Assembly: GCF_003977755.1 (NCBI RefSeq)
Contig: NZ_RQWN01000001.1
Coordinates: 1,517,855 to 1,581,854 of the forward strand
Reading direction: 5' to 3'
Length of the DNA: 64,000 bases
Source: Haloterrigena salifodinae
GTDB taxonomy: Archaea; Halobacteriota; Halobacteria; Halobacteriales; Natrialbaceae
Shown here: positions 9,131 through 18,209 of the stretch, piece after piece
Layout of the letters: the number at the start of each line of letters is the position of its first letter
Position numbering within the stretch: position 1 is the stretch's first letter
The notes under the pieces: generated by a model
Told to the model about the DNA's origin: nothing
Databases searched by the model: none
The model's input: only the letters and a program-made list of their open reading frames with translations
Program-made: the position numbers and the translations under genes

Positions 9131-9355
9131 CTATCCCTTCCCTTCGAACACCTTTCTAGCGTTTCCTCGAATATCATAGAGGAGGGATAAAATCGCACAG
9201 AGATTGATTACGATGAGTTCTATAATGAGCCCGACCAATCCAATTCGATCCAATATCCATGCACCATTTATGAACATACCCGCAGCAATACTTCCACTTA
9301 TAGCAAACGCAACCAAGACTAGGATGGAACCGTATGCTTTAGTCCTTTCTTTCAT
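9131..9355 (-). CDS. Small membrane protein in an AT-rich patch
   Basis: A 74-residue protein with two membrane helices (about residues 9-30 and 35-60), a basic N-terminus MKERTKAYGS and a charged tail RGNARKVFEGKG. Third codon positions are much less GC-rich than in neighbouring genes. It is same-strand and upstream of the 70-residue membrane protein gene, with a gap of 78 bases. No family recognised. Confidence 0.55.
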   Translation of the reverse strand: MKERTKAYGSILVLVAFAISGSIAAGMFINGAWILDRIGLVGLIIELIVINLCAILSLLYDIRGNARKVFEGKG

Positions 9356-9807
9356 ACTGATATCTAGCCATAAAATGGTTGAATAACCTATCGATCGCTC
9401 TCGTACGCACTGTTCGGGATACGGGTTCGAGACGACAACAACGGACGCTCACCTGCGTTACAGCAAACGGCAATCAGTCACCGCATCGATAGCAATGTTC
9501 GCTGCCTGACGGTCTGTGGGTAAAGTGGTCGGAGTGATGGGCGTCGAAGTCAGATAACGGTTCACGTATACCGCCACGAACTGTCGATCGCGCCGTTCCT
9601 CGTGGCCTATCAAACGGCCAGTCGTACGTGCGGAGACGTTTGGCGCTCGAGTCGAACCGTCGGCGAACGCGATAATCGCTCGCCGCTACCGAGCCGCGGC
9701 GATCGAATCGCACCCGAGCGCAAGTGAGCCAACTGCTCGAGCCCCGAGACCGGTATTGCAAGGCAAGGCCGGCGTTTGATCGGTCGGGCGGTCGAACAAT
9801 CGGACGG
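9356..9807. other. Intergenic stretch, no supported gene
   Basis: The left part is AT-rich and the right part returns to normal GC. One 95-codon frame on the minus strand (9474-9761) is arginine/serine-rich with no motif and is probably spurious. The bases just upstream of 9808 would hold the promoter of the LUD-domain gene. Confidence 0.45.
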
Positions 9808-10473
9808 ATGAGCGACGACTACTACACGAAGGACGATTTCGTCGACGACCTCGAGGTGGACGCCTCGCGGTTCGATACCGCCCCGGACGAGGAGACGATC
9901 GAGACCGTCGTCTCGAACGTCGAGGACCGCAACATCGACGTCCACGTCTTCGACGACGGCGACGAGGCTCGCGAGCACCTCCGCGAGCAGCTCCCCGACG
10001 GCGCGACGGTGATGGACGGACACTCGACGACCTTAGAGGAAATCGGCTTCACCGACGACCTCGAGGACGGCGACGGATTCGAGTACCTGGGGGCACAGGT
10101 CCAGGAGATCGACGATGACGAGGAGCGCGCCGAGGCCCGCCGCGAGGCGACCACGGCGGACGTCTTCTTCGACAGCGTCAACGCCATCGCCGAATCCGGC
10201 GAACTGCTCGGCGCCAACGCCCTGGGCAACGGCGTCGGCGCGTGGGCCTTCGGTGCGAAGAATCTCGTGCTGGTCGGCTCGACCAACAAGATCGTCGCGG
10301 ACTTCGACGCCGCCGTCGAGCGCGTTCGGGAGTACGCCTACCCCCTCGAGGACGCCCGTGCACAGGAGGTCTACGGGCAGGGCAGCGTCGTCGGGAAACT
10401 CGTCTCGATGGAGTACGAGCGAGTCGACGACCGGACGCAACTCGTGTTGCTCGAGGGCGATCACGGCTTCTGA
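9808..10473 (+). CDS. LUD-domain protein (LutC/YkgG-like)
   Basis: The 221-residue protein is a single LUD (DUF162) domain. Diagnostic stretches are DGHSTTLEEIGF, a segment rich in small residues, GANALGNGVGAWAFGAKN, and the strand LVLVGSTNKIV before the C-terminal helices. LutC-type proteins act with LutA/LutB in NAD-independent lactate oxidation, but no lutA or lutB is beside it, so its exact role is open; stand-alone LUD proteins are common in archaea. The ATG at 9808 begins MSDDYYTKDDF, where conservation would be expected to start; the upstream in-frame GTG gives an arginine-rich extension and was rejected. Confidence 0.85.
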   Translation: MSDDYYTKDDFVDDLEVDASRFDTAPDEETIETVVSNVEDRNIDVHVFDDGDEAREHLREQLPDGATVMDGHSTTLEEIGFTDDLEDGDGFEYLGAQVQEIDDDEERAEARREATTADVFFDSVNAIAESGELLGANALGNGVGAWAFGAKNLVLVGSTNKIVADFDAAVERVREYAYPLEDARAQEVYGQGSVVGKLVSMEYERVDDRTQLVLLEGDHGF

Positions 10474-10604
10474 TCGATCGCCGTTGCCGACCGCTAAATC
10501 CGTCGGGCGCGTGCCTGCAGCACCCTTTTGCTCGCGAGTCCGATACGGTGGACTCGAGCCGACCGACCGAACGCCGATCCGCCGACACCGCGACCGAACA
10601 CCCG

Positions 10605-12080
10605 ATGTCATCACAGAACGCTCGTCTCGAGACCAGCGGCTTCGTTCCCTTCTATCGGTCCTACACGAAGACGTGGATCCACGCCGTCGCGACGGCCGGC
10701 CTGACGGCGTTCGGGACGCTGACGATCGTCCACCGCTGGTTCGCCGCGCTCGCGCTGGCGTCGTACGTCGTCCCGCCGATCGTGCTATACCTGCGCCACG
10801 GCCGGGACGACGACCGGGCGGACGCGGACCGCGACGCGTCGGCGCCCGAACGCGACGACTCGCCGACGGCATCCAAACCGGAACCCGACACGCCGAAACC
10901 GGATCGCGAAATCGAATCGGACCGCACTGGGCCGGATCCCGACACGTCAGGACCGAGCCGCGCCGACCCGGACACGACGGCTGCAACGGATGCGACCGGC
11001 GCACTCGAGGAAGACCACTCAGGCGGTGAACGGGACGAGTCCATCGAGAGCGACGACAGTATCGAGCGCGACGAGACCACCGGGAGCAGCGACACCGCCG
11101 AATCGACCGCGGCCGATGAGACGCCAGGAGCCGCGACTCGAGACGCTCGAGAGGAACCGGCACCCAAATCCGAGCGGGAATGGCACACCGTCGATGCGCC
11201 CACGGACGCGACCCTGCGCGACGTCGCGGTCGCTGCAGTCGACGACACGGCGGACTCGAGCGCCGCCTACGCGGTCGGCGATGGCGGGGTCGTCCTCGCC
11301 GACGCGGGCGACGAGTGGACGGCCGTCATCGCGGACGGCCCCGCCGCGGGGGGCAACGACCTCCGCGGAGTCGATGCGACGGCCGACGGCGAGGCGGTCT
11401 GGGTCGCGGGCGACAGCGGCGCGCTGGGGCGGATCGACGCCGAGACGGGCCGCCACACGGACTTCACGGCTCCCGAGGACATCACCGACAACTGGCTGGG
11501 GGTCGCCGTTGGCGGCGCGAGCGGCGCGGAGACGATTCTCCTGATCAACGGCTCTGGCGCCGTGCTCCGCGGGACGTACGGCGCTGACGGCGACGGCCGC
11601 GCCCTCGAGTGGACCGGACCCGAGAAACCCGGCAGCGGCTCGAGTCTGTCCGGCGTCGCGTTCGCCGACGACGCGGTCGGCTACTGCTGTGACACCAACG
11701 ACGGCGTCTTCGAGACGACCGATGGCGGCGAGTCGTTCGACCGCGTGGGACTCGAGGGCGCCGACGGGACACTGACCGACGTCGCGACCGCGGGCCGGGA
11801 CGACTGTCTGGTGAGCGCGGACGACGGCGTCGTCCACCGCTACGACGGCCCGACCTGGACGCCCGAACGGGTCGCTGACGACTCGCTGACCGGTATCGCC
11901 CGCCGCGAGGAACGGGCGATGGCGTGTGCGGCCGACGGGGCGGTCCACGAGCGCGCCGGCGGAGCCGCCGGCTGGGAGCGCACCGATACCGACGCCGCCA
12001 GCGCGCTGCTAGCCGTTTCGCTCGGCGCGGCGCGGGCGGTCGCCGTCGGCGAGGATGGAACGATCGTCGCTCGAGGATGA
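10605..12080 (+). CDS. Membrane-anchored Ycf48-like beta-propeller protein
   Basis: This 491-residue protein has two N-terminal membrane helices (about residues 22-62), then a long, acidic, low-complexity linker (about 70-190, rich in Asp, Glu, Ser, Thr and Pro), and a C-terminal half of repeated blades. The repeats contain AYAVGDGGVVL, VWVAGDSGALGRI, GYCCDTNDGVFETTDGGESF and AVGEDGTIVARG, the pattern of Ycf48/photosystem-assembly-like and sortilin-type propellers. In archaea such proteins are of unknown role, probably protein-protein interaction at the membrane. The ATG at 10605 (MSSQNARLE) was preferred to a much longer upstream frame that overlaps the previous gene. Confidence 0.75.
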   Translation: MSSQNARLETSGFVPFYRSYTKTWIHAVATAGLTAFGTLTIVHRWFAALALASYVVPPIVLYLRHGRDDDRADADRDASAPERDDSPTASKPEPDTPKPDREIESDRTGPDPDTSGPSRADPDTTAATDATGALEEDHSGGERDESIESDDSIERDETTGSSDTAESTAADETPGAATRDAREEPAPKSEREWHTVDAPTDATLRDVAVAAVDDTADSSAAYAVGDGGVVLADAGDEWTAVIADGPAAGGNDLRGVDATADGEAVWVAGDSGALGRIDAETGRHTDFTAPEDITDNWLGVAVGGASGAETILLINGSGAVLRGTYGADGDGRALEWTGPEKPGSGSSLSGVAFADDAVGYCCDTNDGVFETTDGGESFDRVGLEGADGTLTDVATAGRDDCLVSADDGVVHRYDGPTWTPERVADDSLTGIARREERAMACAADGAVHERAGGAAGWERTDTDAASALLAVSLGAARAVAVGEDGTIVARG

Positions 12081-12150
12081 GGACGGAACGATCACCCCCA
12101 CGGTAAGACTGACGATCGGCGACCGAGGTTGACAGTGTTATGTCCCTCGA

Positions 12151-12166
12151 GTCCGACTGTTCGGAC
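12151..12166. promoter_or_regulatory. Perfect inverted repeat before the P-type ATPase gene
   Basis: GTCCGA and TCGGAC arms of six bases flank a four-base spacer, one base before the GTG chosen as the ATPase start. It could be an operator for metal control of the gene. If the upstream TTG at 12129 is the real start, it would instead lie inside the coding region. Confidence 0.35.
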
Positions 12167-12167
12167 A

Positions 12168-14708
12168 GTGAGCGAAACGCGAACGGACCGGGAACGGTGT
12201 CGCCTCTGTGGAACCGCGCTCGAGGAGTCGCCCGGCGAGCCGGTGGCGGACGCGAGAGCCGACGGGCCGTTCTGCTCGACGGGGTGTCGGGATATCGCCG
12301 CGGATCTCGGCGTCGACGAGGGCGGCGCGGACGGGACGGTCGGCGCGGACAAGACGCTCGATGACGAGCGTCCCGCGGACCTCGAGCGGTCGTTCTTCCG
12401 GATCGACGGGATGCACTCGGCGCAGTGCGAGGCGTACCTCGAGTCGGTCGCCGAGGGTCGCGACGGCGTCGCGGATGCGGCGGCCAGTTACGTCACTGAG
12501 ACGGTCCGCGTCGATCACGACCCCAATCGGATCGGGACCGAGGCGCTCGAGGACGCGCTGAGCACGACCGGATACACGGCCTACCGCCGCGAGGAGGCGG
12601 CCGAGGACGACGACGCGGCGGGCGACGAGAGCACGACCCGCCGGTCGCGCGAGATGCAGGGAGTCCGGAAGCGCCGCTCAGAGAACGTCCTCGAGGTGCG
12701 CTACATCGTCGGGATCGTCTTCGGCTCGTTCCTGCTGGTGCCGTACGTCACGACGTTCTACCCGATGTACCTCGCCGCGTTCACCGACTACTGGCTGTTC
12801 GAACAGTTCGCACAGCAGTTCAACAGCTACGAGGTCAGCCTCTACGCCCCGCTGTTCATGGGGATGACCGGCGCTATTCTCTACTTAACCGGCCGGCCGC
12901 TCCTGCGGGGGGCGTACGTGAGCCTGAAGCTCCGCGAGCCGAGCACGCACCTGCTGGCGACGCTGACCATCGTGGCCGCCTACGCCGCCGGGGCGGTCGC
13001 ATTCGTCCGCGGCGGGCCGGATCTCTACTTCGACCTGACGATCCTCGTCGCCGCGATCGTGATGGGTGCGATCTTCTACGAGGAGACGGTCAAACGCGAC
13101 GCCCTGAACCGGCTGACCGACCTCACGATCTCGCAGGTCGGCACGGCCCGGGTCCTCGATGCCGACGGGGCGACGCGGGAGGTGCCGATCGCGGACGTCG
13201 CGGCCGACGACCGCCTGCTCGTTCGCGCGGGCGAGCGCATCCCAGTCGATGGCCGCCTCGCCGAGGGGACGTGTACCGTCGACGAGGCGGTCGTCACCGG
13301 CGAGTCGCTGCCGGTTTCGAAGACCGACGGCGATCCGGTGATCGGCGGTTCGGTCGTCACCGACGGCGCCGCGATCGTCGCCGTCGACGACGAGACGACG
13401 AGCAGCATCGACCGACTGACGCGGACCGTCTGGAACCTCCAGAGCGCGGACCACGGCGTCCAGCGCCGGGCCGACGCGCTCGCCGGCACCGCGCTCCCGA
13501 TCGTCGTCGCTGCGGCCGTCATCGCGGGGCTGGCCGCCCTCGTCGTCGACGGGACCGCGGTCGGAATCGCAGCGGCCGTCTGCCTGGCGCTCATCGCCGC
13601 GAGCCCGTGGGCGTTCGCGTTCGCGACGCCGATATCGATCGCCTCGAGCATCCGCGACGCCCTCGAGCGCGGGATCGTCATCTTCGACGAGAGCGTCTTC
13701 GAACGCCTGCGCGAGATCGACATCGTCGTCTTCGACAAGACCGGGACGCTGACGACCGGCGAGATGACCGTCCTCGAGGCCGACGCGCCCGAGGACCTCC
13801 TGCGGGCCGCCGCCGCGGTCGAACGCCGGGCTTCGCATCCGGCGGCCGCGGCGATCGCGAACGCCTTCGGCGACTCGGCGGACACTACGTCAGACGCTCG
13901 AACTGACGGCGGCGTCGTCGACGACGCCGAGGACGCCATAGACGGCGAGGGCGGCGCCGAATCCGGAACGGTCCGGGAGTTCGAGCGCCACGCCACCGGC
14001 GTCGAGGGACTCGTCGACGGGCGGCGACTCCTCGCCGGCCACCCCGAACTCTTCCGGGAGCGGGGCTGGGAGCTCGAGGACGGACTGACGGACCGCATCG
14101 CCGAGGCGCGGGACGCCGGTCACTTGCCCGTCGTTGTCGGTCGGGACGGTCACGCGGAGGGCGTCATCGTCGTCGGCGACGAGCCTCGAGAGGGGTGGGC
14201 GGAGACGGTGACGGCGCTGGCCGACGAGGGCGTCGACGTCGTGGTTCTCACCGGCGACGACGGCTCGGCGGCGGCCAACTTCCGGGGGCACTCGGGCGTC
14301 ACGCGAGTCTTCGCGAATGTTCCACCCGCAGGCAAGACAGCAGCGATCCGCCGGCTGCGAACCGAGGGTCACGTGGCGATGGTCGGCGACGGGACTAACG
14401 ACGCGCCGGCGCTGGCGGCGGCGGATCTGGGACTCTCGCTGGGCGGCGGGACGGCGCTGGCCGCCGACGCGGCCGACCTCGCGATCGTCGAGGACGACCT
14501 CGCCGCGGTCGAGCGCGCGTTCGCCCTCGCGCGGGCCGCCCGCCGTCGGGTCGTCCAGAATCTCGGCCTGGCGCTGGGCTACAACGCGATCGTGATCCCC
14601 GTCGCGCTGGCGGGCCTGTTGAATCCGGTCGTCACGACCGGCGCGCTGGCCGTCACCGGGCTGGCGATCGCCGGCAACTCGCTCCGCGAACTGGTCGGCG
14701 ACGAGTGA
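12168..14708 (+). CDS. Heavy-metal P1B-type ATPase, CcoI/FixI-like, with altered metal site
   Basis: An 846-residue P-type ATPase. The order is an N-terminal zinc-ribbon-like segment (C11-x2-C14 and C36-x3-C40), as in CcoI/FixI copper ATPases; a degenerate HMA domain around residue 82 (GMHSAQC instead of GMxCxxC); membrane helices; the actuator motif VVTGESLPVSK; the phosphorylation motif DKTGTLT (D523); the HP locus ASHPAAA; and the hinge GDGTNDAPAL. The catalytic core is intact. The transmembrane metal motif, normally CPC, reads SPW at residues 479-481, so the ion carried is uncertain. The GTG at 12168 (MSETRTDRERC) was chosen; a TTG at 12129 is in frame. CcoI-type enzymes supply copper to cytochrome oxidases. 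Confidence 0.88.
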   Translation: MSETRTDRERCRLCGTALEESPGEPVADARADGPFCSTGCRDIAADLGVDEGGADGTVGADKTLDDERPADLERSFFRIDGMHSAQCEAYLESVAEGRDGVADAAASYVTETVRVDHDPNRIGTEALEDALSTTGYTAYRREEAAEDDDAAGDESTTRRSREMQGVRKRRSENVLEVRYIVGIVFGSFLLVPYVTTFYPMYLAAFTDYWLFEQFAQQFNSYEVSLYAPLFMGMTGAILYLTGRPLLRGAYVSLKLREPSTHLLATLTIVAAYAAGAVAFVRGGPDLYFDLTILVAAIVMGAIFYEETVKRDALNRLTDLTISQVGTARVLDADGATREVPIADVAADDRLLVRAGERIPVDGRLAEGTCTVDEAVVTGESLPVSKTDGDPVIGGSVVTDGAAIVAVDDETTSSIDRLTRTVWNLQSADHGVQRRADALAGTALPIVVAAAVIAGLAALVVDGTAVGIAAAVCLALIAASPWAFAFATPISIASSIRDALERGIVIFDESVFERLREIDIVVFDKTGTLTTGEMTVLEADAPEDLLRAAAAVERRASHPAAAAIANAFGDSADTTSDARTDGGVVDDAEDAIDGEGGAESGTVREFERHATGVEGLVDGRRLLAGHPELFRERGWELEDGLTDRIAEARDAGHLPVVVGRDGHAEGVIVVGDEPREGWAETVTALADEGVDVVVLTGDDGSAAANFRGHSGVTRVFANVPPAGKTAAIRRLRTEGHVAMVGDGTNDAPALAAADLGLSLGGGTALAADAADLAIVEDDLAAVERAFALARAARRRVVQNLGLALGYNAIVIPVALAGLLNPVVTTGALAVTGLAIAGNSLRELVGDE

Positions 14709-14727
14709 GCCGGCCGACGGACCCGAG

Positions 14728-16089
14728 CTAGACGAGCCCGATCGAACTCGCAACGAAGAACGCCGCGAGCAGCGCACAGAGAACGCTTCCGACGGCCAGC
14801 GGGACGTTCTCCATAGCCTTCTCGTGGACCGGCATGGCCGCGTACTCCTCGCGGAAGGCCTCGAGGTTCGTCTCGTCGTAGAAGTACTTCGTCTCGAGCG
14901 CGAACCGCTCGGTGACGGCACAGCCGGTACAGACGGGGTCGCCCTCGAGTCGCTCTGCTTTCGTGTGCTCCTCGCAGTTGACGCTCCCGCAGTTGTCGCA
15001 GTAGGTGTAGGTCTCGCTCGCGCCCGCCGTCTCGCAGTGGACGCACTCCTGAAGGTCGTTTCGCGTGGTCGCCCGCGAGGGGCCGGCGGCGCGGTAGGCG
15101 TACCAGTAGTCGTACTCGCCCAGCGAGAGGCGAGACCGGACGTGCGGAACGTAAACGGGGTCGATATCTCGGACCGAGATGTCCGAACGGCTCGGCGTGC
15201 AGGTCTTTTCGTAGTCGACGTTGTTGTCGCCCGTGTAGTGGACCGTCGCCGTCTGCGCCTGCCGGAGGCGGTCGACGGTCCACTCCTTGTACTCGGTTTC
15301 AGTTTGCCCGAACCGGTGGCGTTCGACGTCGTCGAAGGTCGACTCGAGGTCGGCCGCCTCGAGGTCGATGCGGGACGCCGAGCGGTTGGCGGCGAGGTCG
15401 CGAACGTCGCCGGTCGCGACCCGCGGCTCGTCGCGGTCGGCGCGGATCACGAGGCCGGTCGTCTCGTCGATCCGGTGGATGACGCCGACGGAGGTCTCGA
15501 ACGTCGCGTCTGTCGTCGCGCGGACGGTAACCGTCGGCTCGAGCGCGACCGTCGTCTCGGGCGTCGGAATCGTCGCGGCCTCGAGGTTCTCGATTTCGCG
15601 GACGGCCTCGAAGACCGGGGCGTCCCGGCCGGCGGTGGGGTGGGTCGGCCGGAGCGCTTCCTCGCAGAGAATCTCGATCCGACCGTTGTAGAGATCCAGA
15701 CCGATCTCCGTGCCGATCTCCCGGAGGTCCCGTCCGTCGAGGAGTTCGATGCCGCCCTCCCGGTTCGACCCCAGGTTCGCGGCGTAGTCGCGTGCGGGCT
15801 CGGTAAACCGACCGGTCGTCACGACCATCCCGCGGACCGGCCCGTCGTAGTCGTAGGTCGCGACCGCCGAGTGGAGTTTCTGGATGACCGGCCGGCTGAC
15901 GGTCCCCGTGTGCTTGCACTCGACGACGACCGCCCGGCGGCGGCCGTCGACGACTTCCTCCATCAGGATGTCCCGTCCCTCGTCGGCCGTCCGCCGCGAC
16001 TGTCGAACGTTCTCGTAGCCGCAGTGTCGAAACACGTCCTCCATCAGGTCCTCGAACTCGTAGCCCGAGAGGTCGTCGAGTATCGCCAT
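14728..16089 (-). CDS. Mrr/DUF2034-type restriction endonuclease fused to zinc ribbon and C-terminal membrane helix
   Basis: The 453-residue protein starts with an Mrr-like PD-(D/E)XK nuclease domain: the YEFEDLMEDVF helix, then catalytic D40 in DEGRDIL and E57-x-K59 in VVVECKH, with QKLHSAV following. The central part (about residues 170-320) is a beta-rich region I do not recognise. Towards the end lie CxxC pairs CVHC, CDNC and CTGC, forming one or two zinc ribbons, followed by a single hydrophobic helix (about 425-450). This makes it a membrane-tethered nuclease, probably facing the cytoplasm. Mrr relatives cut modified DNA. The ATG at 16089 begins MAILDDLSGY; a GTG three codons upstream is also in frame. 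Confidence 0.82.
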   Translation of the reverse strand: MAILDDLSGYEFEDLMEDVFRHCGYENVRQSRRTADEGRDILMEEVVDGRRRAVVVECKHTGTVSRPVIQKLHSAVATYDYDGPVRGMVVTTGRFTEPARDYAANLGSNREGGIELLDGRDLREIGTEIGLDLYNGRIEILCEEALRPTHPTAGRDAPVFEAVREIENLEAATIPTPETTVALEPTVTVRATTDATFETSVGVIHRIDETTGLVIRADRDEPRVATGDVRDLAANRSASRIDLEAADLESTFDDVERHRFGQTETEYKEWTVDRLRQAQTATVHYTGDNNVDYEKTCTPSRSDISVRDIDPVYVPHVRSRLSLGEYDYWYAYRAAGPSRATTRNDLQECVHCETAGASETYTYCDNCGSVNCEEHTKAERLEGDPVCTGCAVTERFALETKYFYDETNLEAFREEYAAMPVHEKAMENVPLAVGSVLCALLAAFFVASSIGLV

Positions 16090-16205
16090 CGCGTTCACGA
16101 CTCCTCTCGAGTCGACCGTCGAGAGTGTTGCGGCCCCAGTATCGGCCGCGAGAATCGGCCGCTGTTTGGCCCAAGGGCTTTTGTCGCGGTCGGCGTCCGA
16201 CCGGT

Positions 16206-16607
16206 ATGGAACGCGACCCGGACGACCTCGAGTTGAGCGACGTCGAAGCGGACGCGCTGCACGAACTCCAGCTTGGGATCGAGTACGTCCATCGGGCTTA
16301 CGGGACCTTACTCGAGTTCCACCACGAGCTGGGCCACGCGATGGACCGCATGGGCGACGCCGAGGACGCCCTCCGCGAGGCCGGCCACGAGGAGTGGGCC
16401 GACGCCCTCAGAGACGACCACCTCCCGGCCGGCGCGGTCAGCGACCAGTGGACCTTCGAACTCGTCGAGGAGTTCTCCGAGGAGTTCGTAGCGGAGGTCG
16501 ACGCCTTCGAGACCGAGGTCCGCGAGGAACTGGCCGACGGCGTCGATCACGTGACCGAACGCCGGCAGAAGCGACAGCTTCGCGATCGGGCGGACGGCGA
16601 GGACTAA
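16206..16607 (+). CDS. Conserved acidic helical protein, unknown function
   Basis: A 133-residue, very acidic and almost wholly alpha-helical protein. The stretch LGIEYVHRAYGTLLEFHHELGHAMDRM is His-rich and amphipathic and could bind a metal or form a helical bundle. A basic segment TERRQKRQLRDR is near the C-terminus. It is divergent from the Mrr-type nuclease gene and convergent with the DUF5305 gene. No named family recognised. The ATG at 16206 (MERDPDDLEL) is the obvious start. Confidence 0.75.
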   Translation: MERDPDDLELSDVEADALHELQLGIEYVHRAYGTLLEFHHELGHAMDRMGDAEDALREAGHEEWADALRDDHLPAGAVSDQWTFELVEEFSEEFVAEVDAFETEVREELADGVDHVTERRQKRQLRDRADGED

Positions 16608-16634
16608 GCCGACGGCCGCCTCGAACCGTCACTG

Positions 16635-18206
16635 TCAGTGATCGGGCCCGCCTTGGGATCGATCCGCTCGCTCTTCGTCGCCGTCTCCCGTCGACTCGAA
16701 CAGGCGGGGCCCCGAAAGGTCCCTGGGCTCGAGTCCGGCGAGTGCGAGCAGGTCCTCGTCGTCGATGCCGGCAGTCGAGTCGGACGCCGGCTCCGACGGC
16801 TCCGCCGGCGACTCGAGCAGCGGCTCGCGGGTCGTCTCGCTCGACGAGTCGCGAGGTGCTCTCGCCGCCGCTTCGACGTCTGGGTCAGTCGGTTCGACAG
16901 CGTTCCCGGTCGTCTCCCGACGCGCCGATCGGTCGGAGTCCGCGTCGCGACCGTCAGGAACAGTCACCGGCGCGGACCCGGTATCGGAGTCGGTCGGCGA
17001 CGCGGCGGATCCGTCGGCCTCGCCGACTGCGAGCTCCTCGCGGCCGGTGTCGGTATCGTCCGCCGCCGAATCGGCCTCCATCGTCACGGGGGCGAGCAGA
17101 TCGTCCCCGGTCGGCGGCCGCGGCGGCTCGAAGACGTATCGGACGCCGTCGCCGCGGACGACGTAGCGGTTCTCGTCCGAATCGAAGAGCACCGCTGCCT
17201 CGAGATCGATTCCGAGGCGCGCGAGCGTCGCCAGCGAGTCGACCGTCGCACGAGGCTCCGCAAGCTCCGATGCGGGAAGACTGACCGTCGTGATTACCTC
17301 CTCGAACTCCGAGCGGTCGGTCCGGTAGGCCAGCCACTCGCGTTCGGTCTCCGTCAGCTCCGGGAACCGACGCGTTACGACCGCCACGGCACTGATACCG
17401 GCTGCGCCCAGCCCCAGCAACAGGGGTCCGCCGACGGATCGAAGCGGCCCTGCCGAGACAGGAACCTCGACGGACTCGTACTCCTCTCGTGGCTCGTCGT
17501 ACGAGCCGTCGGCCTCGAGGCGGTACGCCTCCCCGTCCGTCGTGATCGGCACCTCGTAGCTGTGGTTCGCCGAGCGGCGCTCGCCGTCGATCCGGCCGTC
17601 GACCGTCCGCTCGAGGTCGAGGACGATCTCGGTCTCGCCGGGGCCGGCCCCGACCTCCCGCTCGATCTCGGCGATTGACTCCTTGACCGCCGTGACGTTG
17701 ACCGCGAACGACGCGGTGACTGCCTCGCCCGGCGCGACGTCCGTCGCCGTCGCCGACTCGAGTTCCTCCCGTCGGCTCCAGTAGACGCCGTCGCCGTTCG
17801 GGTCGACCGAGCGATAGATGAGGTCGACCGCGACCGAGACGCGGACGTTCTCGCCGCCGCCGGCGTCGTATCCGCCGACGAACTCGCCGTCGACCGTCGG
17901 CGCGATCCCCTCGTAGTACAGCGACTTGTTCTCGAGGCGCGTCCCCTCGGGATGGACGGGGTTGGACTCGGTGACGACGGCACCGTGGGAGAACTCCCCC
18001 GTCGCCATCCAGCGGTGCTCGAGCTGTTGCTCGGTCGCCGTCTCCGAGGTGGCGTAGGCGCCGTAGCTCAGCCACGCGCCGAGGCCGAGCAGGACGACGA
18101 ACGCGATCAGTAGCACCGTCCGATACTCCGCGAGCAGGGCGCGAAGCCGCAGCCGTCGCTCCCGCCCCGTCTCGTCGCTGTCGACGTCCGTCAGTAGCGA
18201 TACCAT
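16635..18206 (-). CDS. DUF5305-type membrane protein
   Basis: The 523-residue protein has a cytoplasmic N-terminus, a membrane helix (about residues 31-50), a large outside domain with beta-strand character, a second helix (about 262-285), then a cytoplasmic part and a long, acidic, disordered tail (about 385-523). This two-helix plan with the extracytoplasmic segment beginning YATSETATEQQLEHRW matches haloarchaeal DUF5305 proteins, usually found beside a signal peptidase gene, as here. The signal peptidase stop is three bases upstream of its ATG, so they form an operon. It may chaperone or anchor the secreted proteins of the locus; that is inference. Confidence 0.85.
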   Translation of the reverse strand: MVSLLTDVDSDETGRERRLRLRALLAEYRTVLLIAFVVLLGLGAWLSYGAYATSETATEQQLEHRWMATGEFSHGAVVTESNPVHPEGTRLENKSLYYEGIAPTVDGEFVGGYDAGGGENVRVSVAVDLIYRSVDPNGDGVYWSRREELESATATDVAPGEAVTASFAVNVTAVKESIAEIEREVGAGPGETEIVLDLERTVDGRIDGERRSANHSYEVPITTDGEAYRLEADGSYDEPREEYESVEVPVSAGPLRSVGGPLLLGLGAAGISAVAVVTRRFPELTETEREWLAYRTDRSEFEEVITTVSLPASELAEPRATVDSLATLARLGIDLEAAVLFDSDENRYVVRGDGVRYVFEPPRPPTGDDLLAPVTMEADSAADDTDTGREELAVGEADGSAASPTDSDTGSAPVTVPDGRDADSDRSARRETTGNAVEPTDPDVEAAARAPRDSSSETTREPLLESPAEPSEPASDSTAGIDDEDLLALAGLEPRDLSGPRLFESTGDGDEERADRSQGGPDH

Positions 18207-18209
18207 GTA

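Noticed and set aside
9474-9761. 95-codon minus-strand frame before the LUD gene
   Set aside because: Arg/Ser-rich, no motif, overlaps the expected LUD promoter and has no neighbour support.
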